Below are positions 39,559 through 48,080 of a stretch of 64,000 nucleotides of DNA, in pieces; position 1 is the stretch's first letter; each line of letters starts with the position of its first letter. The stretch is from NCBI GenBank assembly GCA_002968845.1, contig PVBG01000023.1, positions 1 through 64,000 of the forward strand. The letters run 5' to 3'. The notes under the pieces are model-generated. The model was not told the DNA's origin, ran no database searches, and saw only the letters and a program-made list of their open reading frames with translations. Source of the stretch: Neorhizobium tomejilense. Its GTDB lineage: Bacteria; Pseudomonadota; Alphaproteobacteria; Rhizobiales; Rhizobiaceae. Both the position numbers and the translations under genes were made by a program.

Positions 39559-41061
39559 ATGAACACACGAATCTTTTCCCTGACCCCGCTTTCCTTCATC
39601 AGCCCGAGCCCGGTAGAGCCGCGCGCCTTCGACAATCCGGTCGAGGCGGTCGATGCCCTGACCGAGCTCTACGAGCGCAATACGCAATTCCTCATCGATG
39701 CGTTCGGGGCGCTTGCCGATGGTGCTGCCGTGACCGGCCGCTACCGTGCCTGCTATCCGCAGGTCAGCATCGAGACGACCTCCTTCGGCCACGCCGACTC
39801 GCGCCTCTCCTACGGCCATGTCTCGTCGCCCGGCGTCTATACGACGACGATCACCCGGCCGAAGCTGTTCCGGCATTACCTGAAAGAACAGCTCGGCCTC
39901 CTGATGCGCAACCACAGCGTTCCGGTGACGATTTCGGAATCGACGACACCGATCCCGCTGCATTTCGCCTTTAGCGAAGGCGCACACGTGGAGGCATCGG
40001 CGACCAGTTCGCTCGCCGACATCTCGTTGCGCGACCTCTTCGACACACCGGATCTCAACAACACCGACGACCTGATCGCCAATGGCGAATACGACCAGGT
40101 GCCCGGAGAGCCGGCGCCGCTTGCGCCGTTCACTGCCCAGCGCATCGACTATTCGCTGGCCCGGCTCAGCCACTATACGGCGACCAGCGCCGATCACTTC
40201 CAGAACTTCGTGCTGTTCACGAACTACCAGTTCTATATCGACGAATTCGCCACCTGGGCGCGCGAGATGATGGCGCGCGGCGGCGACGGCTACACGGCCT
40301 TCGTGGAGCCCGGCAATGTCGTCACGCTTGCAGGCAACGACAAGCCGGAAACCGACCCGGTCGTCCGCCTGCCGCAGATGCCTGCCTATCACCTGAAGAA
40401 GAAGGGTCATGCGGGCATCACGCTCGTCAATATCGGCGTCGGACCTTCGAACGCCAAGACGATCACTGACCATATCGCCGTGCTGCGACCGCATGCCTGG
40501 CTGATGGTCGGCCATTGCGCCGGCCTGCGCAACAGCCAGCGCCTCGGCGATTATGTGCTGGCCCATGCCTATGTGCGCGAGGATCACGTGCTCGACGACG
40601 ACCTGCCTGTGTGGATCCCGATCCCGGCGCTGGCCGAAGTGCAGCAGGCGCTCGAAAGCGCCGTCGAGGAGGTCACCGGCTACCAGGGCTTCGAACTGAA
40701 GCGGATCATGCGCACCGGCACGGTCGCGACGATCGACAACCGCAACTGGGAACTGCGCGACCAGCGCGGACCGGTGAAGCGGCTCTCCCAATCACGGGCA
40801 ATCGCCCTCGACATGGAATCTGCGACGATCGCCGCCAACGGTTTCCGCTTCCGGGTCCCCTACGGGACACTGCTCTGCGTCTCCGACCGGCCGCTGCATG
40901 GGGAACTGAAACTGCCCGGCATGGCGACCGCCTTCTACCGCACCCAGGTCAGCCAGCACCTGCAGATCGGCATCCGCGCCGTGCAGAAACTTGCGGCCAT
41001 GCCGACCGAGACACTGCATTCGCGCAAGCTGAGAAGCTTTTATGAGACGGCGTTTCAGTGA
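39559..41061 (+). CDS. amn: AMP nucleosidase
   Basis: 500 residues. The N-terminal Amn domain (residues ~15-190, DNPVEAVDALTELYERNTQFL, YPQVSIETTSFGHADSRLSYGHVSSPG) precedes the phosphorylase-like catalytic domain with TLVNIGVGPSNAKTITDHIAVLRPHAWLMVGHCAGLRN and LDMESATIAANGFRFRVPYG. It hydrolyses AMP to adenine and ribose 5-phosphate in purine balance. A promoter -10 lies six bases from the ATG and no ribosome site is visible. Confidence 0.94.
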   Translation: MNTRIFSLTPLSFISPSPVEPRAFDNPVEAVDALTELYERNTQFLIDAFGALADGAAVTGRYRACYPQVSIETTSFGHADSRLSYGHVSSPGVYTTTITRPKLFRHYLKEQLGLLMRNHSVPVTISESTTPIPLHFAFSEGAHVEASATSSLADISLRDLFDTPDLNNTDDLIANGEYDQVPGEPAPLAPFTAQRIDYSLARLSHYTATSADHFQNFVLFTNYQFYIDEFATWAREMMARGGDGYTAFVEPGNVVTLAGNDKPETDPVVRLPQMPAYHLKKKGHAGITLVNIGVGPSNAKTITDHIAVLRPHAWLMVGHCAGLRNSQRLGDYVLAHAYVREDHVLDDDLPVWIPIPALAEVQQALESAVEEVTGYQGFELKRIMRTGTVATIDNRNWELRDQRGPVKRLSQSRAIALDMESATIAANGFRFRVPYGTLLCVSDRPLHGELKLPGMATAFYRTQVSQHLQIGIRAVQKLAAMPTETLHSRKLRSFYETAFQ

Positions 41062-41074
41062 TGTTGTAAGGCCA

Positions 41075-41119
41075 GCCACCTTGGTGTATGATTTTCCGAA
41101 TTCATACACACGAGGTGGC
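41075..41119. promoter_or_regulatory. Nested operator of vapBC
   Basis: Inner arms GTGTATGA (41084-41091) and TCATACAC (41102-41109) lie inside outer arms GCCACCT (41075-41081) and AGGTGGC (41113-41119). It covers the ribosome site of vapB, so VapB/VapBC binding or RNA folding would repress the operon. Confidence 0.65.
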
Positions 41120-41120
41120 T

Positions 41121-41351
41121 ATGCGCACCAATATCGAACTCGACGATGAACTGATCACCGAAGCTATGGAACTAACCGGCCTGCCGACGAAGAAGGCTAC
41201 GGTGGAGCAGGCATTGAAGGATCTCGTTCGTATCCGCAGGCAGATGCGTGCGGTCGACAATCTCGAAGGCATAGGTTGGGATGGCGATCTCGATGACATG
41301 CGCAAAGACTCCATTCGCTTTGCCGATTGGGGCTTAGAGGGCCGCGAATGA
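41121..41351 (+). CDS. vapB: VapB-type antitoxin
   Basis: 76 residues from MRTNIELDDELITEAMELTGLPTKKATVEQALKDLV, a ribbon-helix-helix DNA-binding N-terminus typical of type II VapB (VapB45/Arc group). The acidic tail (WDGDLDDMRKDSIRFADW) is the part expected to sit in the VapC active site. Its stop overlaps the toxin ATG by 4 bp. A nested palindrome lies just upstream, which fits autoregulation. Confidence 0.85.
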   Translation: MRTNIELDDELITEAMELTGLPTKKATVEQALKDLVRIRRQMRAVDNLEGIGWDGDLDDMRKDSIRFADWGLEGRE

Positions 41352-41737
41352 TCGTCGCCGACAGCTCGGTCTGGATCTCGTTATTTCGAAAAGACGATGT
41401 CGACGTCGCGGGTAGGCTGCGCTCCTTCATAGCCCAAGGCACTGTTCTTGTAGGCGATATCATCATGCTCGAAGTGCTTCAGGGCGCCCGTGATTACCAT
41501 CAAGCCCGTTGGATCGAACAAAACTTCCGCGACTTTCCCGCCGCACAAATGCTGTCTCCCTCACTCGCAGTCAAGGCGGCGGCCAACTACCGGATTCTTC
41601 GGGATCGAGGCGTCACCGTGCGGAAGACGATAGATATGATTATCGGCACCTATTGCATCGAACGCGGCCACCGCCTGTTGCATAGGGACAAGGACTACTT
41701 GCCGATGGTCGAACATCTCGGCCTGCAGATCGCCTGA
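41348..41737 (+). CDS. vapC: VapC PIN-domain toxin
   Basis: 129 residues from MIVADSSVWISLFRKDD with the first acidic residue in VADSSVW. LEVLQGARD and RKTIDMIIGTYCIERGHRLLHRDKDY supply the other PIN carboxylates. It would cleave RNA, often initiator tRNA, when freed from VapB. It begins inside the antitoxin stop (ATGA), so the two are translationally coupled. The toxin looks intact. Confidence 0.87.
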   Translation: MIVADSSVWISLFRKDDVDVAGRLRSFIAQGTVLVGDIIMLEVLQGARDYHQARWIEQNFRDFPAAQMLSPSLAVKAAANYRILRDRGVTVRKTIDMIIGTYCIERGHRLLHRDKDYLPMVEHLGLQIA

Positions 41738-42700
41738 TCACTCGACCTTTGCCGGCCTCGCCACCAACAGTGACAGCGCCGTCCCTACCAGCGACGAAAC
41801 GATCACCAGCAGATGCGTGTTGACCGCCGCCTGGCCGAGTTCCGCCAGGGGCAGTCCGGCCGTGCCGGCGCCGAAGGCGATGGCGCCGGCGGTGATGCCG
41901 GCGGGATAGGTACCGACGCCGGCCGGTGCATGCATGGGGAGCACCGAAGAAAGTTCGCCGCCGAGCGCTCCGCCGAAGCTCGCGGCGATGGAGAGACCAC
42001 CCAGAAGGCCAAGCACCCAGGCGAGGACGGCGATCTTGGTGAACCAGTTGATCAGTGTCGCACCCCAGGCACGGGCAAAGGCTTTTGCATCGAGCGGCAT
42101 GCCGGCTTCGACCTCGTCGAGCAGTTTTTTCGCCTTGTCCGGCAGGACCTTGGCTGCAAGCCGGAAGGCCGGGCCGCGCAGCGCGAAGGCGATAGCCGGC
42201 AGGATGAGGAAGGCGAGCCAGAGCGCCCAGGCCCAGAGCTTTCCTGTCTGCAGCGCCAGCCCCGTGCCGGCGGCGGCGAGCAGCGCATGCAGGTCGAAGA
42301 GCCGCATGACCAATAGCGCCGCGGTACTGCGCGCAACGCCCAGGCCGAACTCGCGCTTCATCAGCAGCGGAAAGCTGGCTTCGCCGGTACGGAAGGGCAG
42401 CATGATGTTCAAGAGGTTATGGACCTGGACCAGTCTCAGCAGCGTGCCGAACCGGCCGCCGGTCTCGGCCGGAAAGTAGTCGTAGATACGCCAGGTGCGC
42501 AGAACGTAGGTGCCGAGCAGCAGCGCCAGCGCTATCGCCGCCGAGCCCCAGCCGGCGCCGCTCCACAGCGACACGACGCTCTGCCAGCCCCAGGCCCATT
42601 GAATGAAGGCGGCGTAGACGAGAATGATCGCCACTGTTGCGAGCGTCATCGCGTGGCGAATTATCCACGCCCGGCGGCTGGCAACCGGAGAATTCTTCAT
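41738..42700 (-). CDS. UPF0104/YbhN-like membrane protein
   Basis: 320 residues with about seven to eight hydrophobic segments. ELSSVLPMHAPAGVGTYPAGITAGAIAFG and FRTGEASFPLLMKREFGLG match the lysylphosphatidylglycerol synthase transmembrane region found in YbhN-type proteins and next to lipid-linked glycosyltransferases. It is divergent from the GT2/GT39 pair and may flip or handle their lipid-linked product. It starts where vapC ends, so the two stops abut. Confidence 0.82.
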   Translation of the reverse strand: MKNSPVASRRAWIIRHAMTLATVAIILVYAAFIQWAWGWQSVVSLWSGAGWGSAAIALALLLGTYVLRTWRIYDYFPAETGGRFGTLLRLVQVHNLLNIMLPFRTGEASFPLLMKREFGLGVARSTAALLVMRLFDLHALLAAAGTGLALQTGKLWAWALWLAFLILPAIAFALRGPAFRLAAKVLPDKAKKLLDEVEAGMPLDAKAFARAWGATLINWFTKIAVLAWVLGLLGGLSIAASFGGALGGELSSVLPMHAPAGVGTYPAGITAGAIAFGAGTAGLPLAELGQAAVNTHLLVIVSSLVGTALSLLVARPAKVE

Positions 42701-42782
42701 ATAGTAGGGTGCCCCATGTGAAATTTCGGGTTTCGGCCATTATCAGAGGCCTTTCCAGCCCGTGGTTTAGGAGAAACGCAAG

Positions 42783-43802
42783 GTGCGTACAACAGCAGAG
42801 TCGGTGACCAGCCGCATCGAGACGGCCGAGCCGATCGAACTGTCCCTCGTCGTGCCCCTCTTCAACGAAGAAGAAAGCGTGCGCCCGCTGATCGAACGGA
42901 TCTGCGCGGCGATGGCCGGCTATGCGGCGAGCTGGGAGCTCATCCTCGTTGACGACGGCAGCACGGACGCGACGATCGCCAATGCCCGCGAAGCGCTGAA
43001 CCGTCCCGGCCTCGACCTGAAGATCGTCGCGCTGCAGCGCAATTTCGGCCAGACCGCCGCGATGCAGGCCGGCATCAACCAGGCGAACGGCCGGCTGATC
43101 GCCACGCTCGACGGCGACCTGCAGAACGACCCGAAGGACATTCCCGGCATGGTGGCCGAGCTGGAACGGCGCGAGCTGGATCTGCTGGTCGGCTGGCGCA
43201 AGAACCGCCAGGACGGCCTGCTGCTGCGCAAGGTGCCCTCCTTCATCGCCAACCGGCTGATCGGCCGGATCACCGGCGTCCGGCTGCACGACTATGGCTG
43301 TTCCTTGAAGATCTATCGCGGCACGGTGATCAAGCAGGTCAAGCTGATGGGCGAGATGCACCGCTTCATTCCGGCCTGGGTTGCCGGCGTGGTGCCGAGC
43401 TCGCGGATCGGCGAAATGCCGGTGACCCACCATGCGCGCCAGCACGGCGTTTCCAAATACGGGATTTCCCGCACCTTCCGGGTGATCCTCGATCTGCTGT
43501 CGGTGATGTTCTTCATGCGCTTCAAGGCACGGCCCGGGCATTTCTTCGGCTCGCTCGGCCTCGGGCTGGGGGCGCTGTCGGCGATCATCCTCTTCTACCT
43601 GTTCATCGACAAGTTCGTCATGGGCAACGACATCGGAACCCGGCCGCTGTTCCTCATCGGCGTCATGCTGTTCCTGTCGGCGGTGCAGATGATCACCACC
43701 GGCATTATCGCGGAAATGATCGCCCGCACCTATTATCGCGATGACAACTCGCTCAGCTACATCGTCAGGGAAGTCTATGAGGGCGATGCGGCGCATCAGT
43801 GA
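42783..43802 (+). CDS. GT2 polyprenyl-phosphate sugar transferase (GtrB/ArnC type)
   Basis: 339 residues, GTG start preceded by AGGAGAA. LSLVVPLFNEEESVRPLIERI and LVDDGSTDATI form the GT2 nucleotide site; ATLDGDLQNDPKDIP is the DxD-type metal site. Two C-terminal helices (FGSLGLGLGALSAIILFYLF and RPLFLIGVMLFLSAVQMITTG) anchor it. It moves a sugar from a nucleotide donor to polyprenyl phosphate for use outside the cytoplasm. Coupling with the GT39 gene by overlap suggests a donor-acceptor pair. RgtE-like GalA transfer is one option in rhizobia, unproven. Confidence 0.85.
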   Translation: MRTTAESVTSRIETAEPIELSLVVPLFNEEESVRPLIERICAAMAGYAASWELILVDDGSTDATIANAREALNRPGLDLKIVALQRNFGQTAAMQAGINQANGRLIATLDGDLQNDPKDIPGMVAELERRELDLLVGWRKNRQDGLLLRKVPSFIANRLIGRITGVRLHDYGCSLKIYRGTVIKQVKLMGEMHRFIPAWVAGVVPSSRIGEMPVTHHARQHGVSKYGISRTFRVILDLLSVMFFMRFKARPGHFFGSLGLGLGALSAIILFYLFIDKFVMGNDIGTRPLFLIGVMLFLSAVQMITTGIIAEMIARTYYRDDNSLSYIVREVYEGDAAHQ

Positions 43803-45285
43803 CGCGCTTGCCCGCCGTCCGGACCTCATCCTCTGGCTGATTGCTGCATATTATGTGCTGGCAATCGTCCTTCGGGTGCTGCGCTCGGAGGCGCTCGAAA
43901 GCGACGAGGCGGAACAGCTCTACCAGTCGCAGTTCCTGCTGATGGGCTACGGCCGTCAGCCGCCGTTCTACAACTGGCTGCAATACGGGGCCGTCCACCT
44001 GATCGGCCCGTCGGTCCTTGCGGTCGCGCTGGTCAAGAACCTGCTGCTGTTCCTCACCTGTGCGGTCTATGGGCTTGCGGCGCGGGTGTTGCTGAAAGAT
44101 CAGCGGCTCGTTGCCATCGCCATGATCGGCGTGATCGCCATGCCGGCGGTCAGCGTCATGGCGCAGCGGGACCTGACGCATGCGATCGCCACGCTGTTTG
44201 CCGTCGCGCTGTTCTTCTACGGTTTCCTCAAGACGCTGACGCGGCCGACCCTCTGGACCTATCTGCTCACCGGCATCGCAGTCGGGTTCGGGCTGATCGC
44301 CAAGTATAATTTCGTCATCGTGCCCGTCGCGGCGATCCTCGCCATCCTGCCGGAACCGGAGCTGCGCAAGCGCATTCTCGACTGGCGACTGATCCCGGCA
44401 CTTGCCGTCACAGCGGTGGTGTGCCTGCCGCACGGGCTTTGGGTGCTCGGAAACCTGGGCGAAGCGACGGCCGGGACGATCAAGGCGATGCGCGCGGACG
44501 CGTCGGGCAACCCCATTCTCGACCGGCTGTCCGGTATCGGCACGCTTCTGGCGGCGGTATTGGCCGGCGGGCTGCCGGTGCTCGCCTTTTTCCTGATCGC
44601 CTTCCGGCGGCCGCTCATCGATGCCTGGCGAGCGACGAACCAATGGACGCGGGTGATCGGCCGGACGCTCGTCATCTGCCTGATCGCTGTCGGACTGATC
44701 GGGCTCGGTTTCGGCGCCACCAGCATCAGCGAGAAATGGCTGTCACCGTTCCTGGTACTGCTGCCCCTCTATCTCTGCCTGAAGCTCGAGGCCGCCAAGG
44801 CGGACACCAGCCGCAGCATCCCGCGGCTGCTGTTTCCGGTGGCGGGGCTGGCGCTCGGCTTCGTCGTCTATATCGGGCTCGGCAATTTCATCGGCCCGAT
44901 GTTCGGCGATTATACCAAGGAAAACCTGCCGTCCGGGCCGTTCATCGAACAGGTGGTGGCGGAGCATGCCGGTGCCAAGCCGGCCTATGTGATCACCGAC
45001 GATCCCTATCTTGCCGGAAGCGCCCGGCTGGAACTGCCGCAAGCTCGCGTGCTGCTGCAAAGTTTCGGGCAGACGCCGCCGCTCGGCGAGGCGGAGAGAA
45101 ACCGGCCGGGGCTGATCGTCTGGCAGGGAGGCGGGGAAATGCTCGCCGCCCTTGAGCCATATCTGCAGGCGAATGGGGTCGCGGCGGAAGGCTTGGCGCC
45201 GGCGACCAAGGTCGTGCCTTATCTCTTCTCGGGTGGACGGGACAGTGTCACGTTCGGTTATGCGTGGGTGGAGCCCGCGAAATAG
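43777..45285 (+). CDS. GT39-family glycosyltransferase (ArnT/Rgt-like)
   Basis: About 502 residues; ATGs at 43777 and 43786 both overlap the GT2 stop. The N-terminal first loop has the acidic pair ESDEAEQLYQSQFLLMGYGRQPPFYNW, the expected catalytic motif of dolichyl-phosphate-mannose/ArnT-type enzymes, followed by ten or more membrane helices and a soluble C-terminal domain. It transfers a lipid-linked sugar to a periplasmic acceptor such as lipid A. The sugar and acceptor are unknown. Translational coupling with GT2. Confidence 0.82.
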   Translation: MRAMRRISDALARRPDLILWLIAAYYVLAIVLRVLRSEALESDEAEQLYQSQFLLMGYGRQPPFYNWLQYGAVHLIGPSVLAVALVKNLLLFLTCAVYGLAARVLLKDQRLVAIAMIGVIAMPAVSVMAQRDLTHAIATLFAVALFFYGFLKTLTRPTLWTYLLTGIAVGFGLIAKYNFVIVPVAAILAILPEPELRKRILDWRLIPALAVTAVVCLPHGLWVLGNLGEATAGTIKAMRADASGNPILDRLSGIGTLLAAVLAGGLPVLAFFLIAFRRPLIDAWRATNQWTRVIGRTLVICLIAVGLIGLGFGATSISEKWLSPFLVLLPLYLCLKLEAAKADTSRSIPRLLFPVAGLALGFVVYIGLGNFIGPMFGDYTKENLPSGPFIEQVVAEHAGAKPAYVITDDPYLAGSARLELPQARVLLQSFGQTPPLGEAERNRPGLIVWQGGGEMLAALEPYLQANGVAAEGLAPATKVVPYLFSGGRDSVTFGYAWVEPAK

Positions 45286-45293
45286 GACAAGGG

Positions 45294-46661
45294 CTACTCG
45301 GTTACGCTGTCCCGCAGATGATCCAGCGCCGCCCGCAGCTTCTCGATTACCTCATCCACTTCCGAACGGCTGATGGTCAGCGCCGGCGAGGCGAGCATAC
45401 GGTCGCCAGTGGCGCGCAGAATGAGGCCGTTCTCAACACAGTGATTGCGCACCAGCGTGCCGATATCGTCGGGCTTTGCATAACGCCGGCGGGTGCCCTT
45501 GTCGGCCGCAAGCTGCAGGCCGCCGATCAGGCCTATGCTTTCTGCCTGGCCGACCACCGCGTGATCCTCCAGGCTTTTCCAGGCAGCGGCAAAATAGGGG
45601 CCGATATCGTCGCGGACACGCTCGACCAGCCCCTCCTCCTCGATGATGCGGATGTTTTCCAGCGCGGCGGCAGCCGCAACCGGGTGACCGGAATAGGTGA
45701 AGCCGTGGTAGAAATCGCCTAGCTCCTCGGTCATCACGTCGGCGACTCGGTCGCTGACCAGCACGCCGCCGATCGGCAGGTAGCCGGAGGACAGGCCCTT
45801 GGCGATCGGCGCCAGATCCGGCTCGAAGCCGAAATGCTGGTGGCCGAACCAGGTGCCCAGGCGGCCGAAGCCGCAGATTACCTCGTCGGAAACGAGCAGG
45901 ATGTTGCGCGCCTTGCAGATGCGGGCGATTTCCGGCCAGTAGGTCTCGGGTGGAATGATAACGCCACCTGCCCCCTGGATCGGCTCGGCGACGAAGGCAG
46001 CGACCCGGTCTTCGCCGAGTTCGTCGATCTTCGCCTCGAGCTCTCGGGCGGCCTTCAGGCCGAATTCGGCAGGTGTCAGGTCACCGCCCTCGGCATACCA
46101 ATAGGGCTGGTTGATGTGGTGGATGCCCTCGATCGGCAGATTGCCCTGTTCGTGCATCAGCTTCATGCCGCCAAGCGAGGCGCCCGCAACCGTCGAGCCG
46201 TGATAGGCATTCTTGCGGGCGATGACCAAGGTCTTCTCCGGCTTGCCCAAAGCCTTCCAGTAGACCCGCGCCATGCGGAACCAGGTGTCGGTCGCCTCCG
46301 AGCCGGAATTGGTGAAGAAGACGCGCTTCAGCCTTTCGCCGGTATGAGAGGCGATCTTCTGGGCGAGCAATGCCGCCGGCGCCGTCGTGGTGCCGAAGAA
46401 GGTGTTGTAATAGGGCAGTTCCTGCATCTGGGCATAAGCGGCGTCGGCGATCGACTTGCGGCCGTAGCCGACATTGACGCACCAGAGGCCGGCAAAGGCG
46501 TCGAGATATTTCTTGCCCGTCGAGTCGTAGATATGGACGCCTTCCGCACGCTGGATGACCCGCGCACCCTTGGCGTTCAGCTGCTTCATGTCCGAGAACG
46601 GGTGCAGGTGATGGGCGGCATCGATGGCGGCGAGATTGGAAAGCGGCGGCATATCGGTCAT
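45294..46661 (-). CDS. Class III omega-aminotransferase (polyamine type)
   Basis: 455 residues. Start MTDMPPLSNLAAID AAHHLHPF is followed by YLDAFAGLWCVNVGYGR, the substrate segment of putrescine/omega-amino-acid transaminases. NSGSEATDTWFRMAR, LLVSDEVICGFGRLG and the PLP Lys in LAPIAKGLSSGYLP are clear. It probably transfers amino groups from putrescine or another diamine to pyruvate. It is divergent from a glutamine-synthetase-like gamma-glutamylpolyamine ligase across 84 bp, implying polyamine catabolism. Confidence 0.88.
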   Translation of the reverse strand: MTDMPPLSNLAAIDAAHHLHPFSDMKQLNAKGARVIQRAEGVHIYDSTGKKYLDAFAGLWCVNVGYGRKSIADAAYAQMQELPYYNTFFGTTTAPAALLAQKIASHTGERLKRVFFTNSGSEATDTWFRMARVYWKALGKPEKTLVIARKNAYHGSTVAGASLGGMKLMHEQGNLPIEGIHHINQPYWYAEGGDLTPAEFGLKAARELEAKIDELGEDRVAAFVAEPIQGAGGVIIPPETYWPEIARICKARNILLVSDEVICGFGRLGTWFGHQHFGFEPDLAPIAKGLSSGYLPIGGVLVSDRVADVMTEELGDFYHGFTYSGHPVAAAAALENIRIIEEEGLVERVRDDIGPYFAAAWKSLEDHAVVGQAESIGLIGGLQLAADKGTRRRYAKPDDIGTLVRNHCVENGLILRATGDRMLASPALTISRSEVDEVIEKLRAALDHLRDSVTE

Positions 46662-46745
46662 GACTGTCTCTCTGCCTTAGATTGTGCCGTCAATTCTTAT
46701 CGGCTACGAACAGAGTTCCGCAACACCCCGCAGAAGACATTTCCC

Positions 46746-48080
46746 ATGGCTGACGAGACCGCCCCGCCCCGCATCGAAATCCTGCTCGTCGGCATGAACG
46801 GCGACCTGCGCGGCAAGCAGATTCCGCTCGAGGCTGAAAAGAAGGTCTGGGACGGTACGGTGCGCCTGCCCTCCTCCACCCAGTCGCTGGATATCTGGGG
46901 CGACGACAACGACGACATTACCGGCCTGTCGCTATCGGTCGGTGATCCGGACGGGATCTGCCTTCCCGACCGGCGTAGCCTTGCGCCGATGCCATGGGCG
47001 CCGGAAGGGTCGAAGCAGGTTCTCTCGACCATGCACGAATTCGATGGCACGCCTTCCTTCATGGATCCCCGCGCCATCCTCGCAGCCCTTCTCAAGCGTT
47101 TCGACGAACGCGGCCTGACGCCGGTCGTGGCGACCGAGCTCGAATTCTACGTGATCGAGGACGATTGGCGCGAGACCGGCAGGCCACGCCCGCCGGCCAG
47201 CCTCATGTATCGCGGCGAGCCGAACGGCTTCCAGCTCTACGACATGAGGGCCGTCGATGCGCTCGACGGCTATCTTCAGACGGTGCGGGCCTGGGCGAAA
47301 CTCCAAGACCTGCCGGCCGATGCGACGACCGCGGAATTCGGCCCCGGCCAGTTCGAGATCAATCTCCTGCACCGCGCCGATGCACTGGCGGCCGCCGACG
47401 ACTGCATCTACCTGAAGCGCATCGCCGAACAGGCGGCCAGGAAACATGGTCTCAAATCCACCTGCATGGCAAAACCCTATGCGGAGCATGCGGGCTCCGG
47501 CCTGCATGTGCATGCGAGCATCGTCGACCGGGACGGCAACAATGTGCTGGATGCCAGGGGTGGCGATCCGCTGCGGCTGAAATCTGTCTGCGCTGGAATG
47601 TTGAAGACGATGCGCGATGCACAGCTGATCTTCGCGCCGTTTGCCAATTCCTACCGCCGCTTCCAGCCAGGTTCGTTCGCGCCGGTCGATATCGACTGGG
47701 GCTACGGTCATCGAGGGACTGCGGTGCGTATTCCGGATGTCCAAGGGCCTGCCGCTCGCATTGAACACCGCGTCGCCGGCGCCGACGTCAATCCGTACCT
47801 GCTGCTCACCGCCATCCTCGGCGGCATGCTTTTAGGATTGGACGAAACGCTCGATCCGGGCCCTGCAACCGAACCGGGCAAGGAGCCGCCGATCGGTGCA
47901 AACAAGCTGACGCACGACTTCCTGACGGCGGTCGAGGAGTTTTCCGCCTCGCCCTTCATCGCCGACGTGTTTGGCGCGCGATATCAGAAGCTTTACGGCG
48001 ACACGAAGCGCAAGGAGGCGATCACCTACCTGCGCACGGTCTCGGATTTCGACTATCAGACCTACCTGACGCGGATTTAG
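46746..48080 (+). CDS. Glutamine synthetase family ligase (gamma-glutamylpolyamine type)
   Basis: 444 residues from MADETAPPRIEILLVGMNGDLRGKQIPL; an ORF running far upstream through the aminotransferase antisense is spurious. GS beta-grasp N-domain, then TELEFYVIEDD, AEFGPGQFEINLLH and AKPYAEHAGSGLHVHASIVD carry the metal and ammonia-site residues. FQPGSFAPVDIDWGYGHRGTAVRIP replaces the usual GS sequence, as in PuuA-like enzymes. It probably glutamylates putrescine or spermidine. Divergent partner: polyamine-type transaminase. Confidence 0.85.
   Translation: MADETAPPRIEILLVGMNGDLRGKQIPLEAEKKVWDGTVRLPSSTQSLDIWGDDNDDITGLSLSVGDPDGICLPDRRSLAPMPWAPEGSKQVLSTMHEFDGTPSFMDPRAILAALLKRFDERGLTPVVATELEFYVIEDDWRETGRPRPPASLMYRGEPNGFQLYDMRAVDALDGYLQTVRAWAKLQDLPADATTAEFGPGQFEINLLHRADALAAADDCIYLKRIAEQAARKHGLKSTCMAKPYAEHAGSGLHVHASIVDRDGNNVLDARGGDPLRLKSVCAGMLKTMRDAQLIFAPFANSYRRFQPGSFAPVDIDWGYGHRGTAVRIPDVQGPAARIEHRVAGADVNPYLLLTAILGGMLLGLDETLDPGPATEPGKEPPIGANKLTHDFLTAVEEFSASPFIADVFGARYQKLYGDTKRKEAITYLRTVSDFDYQTYLTRI

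Noticed and set aside
45834..46745. 304-codon N-terminal extension of the glutamine-synthetase-like gene
   Set aside because: It runs antisense through the aminotransferase. The family start with a good position is the ATG at 46746.
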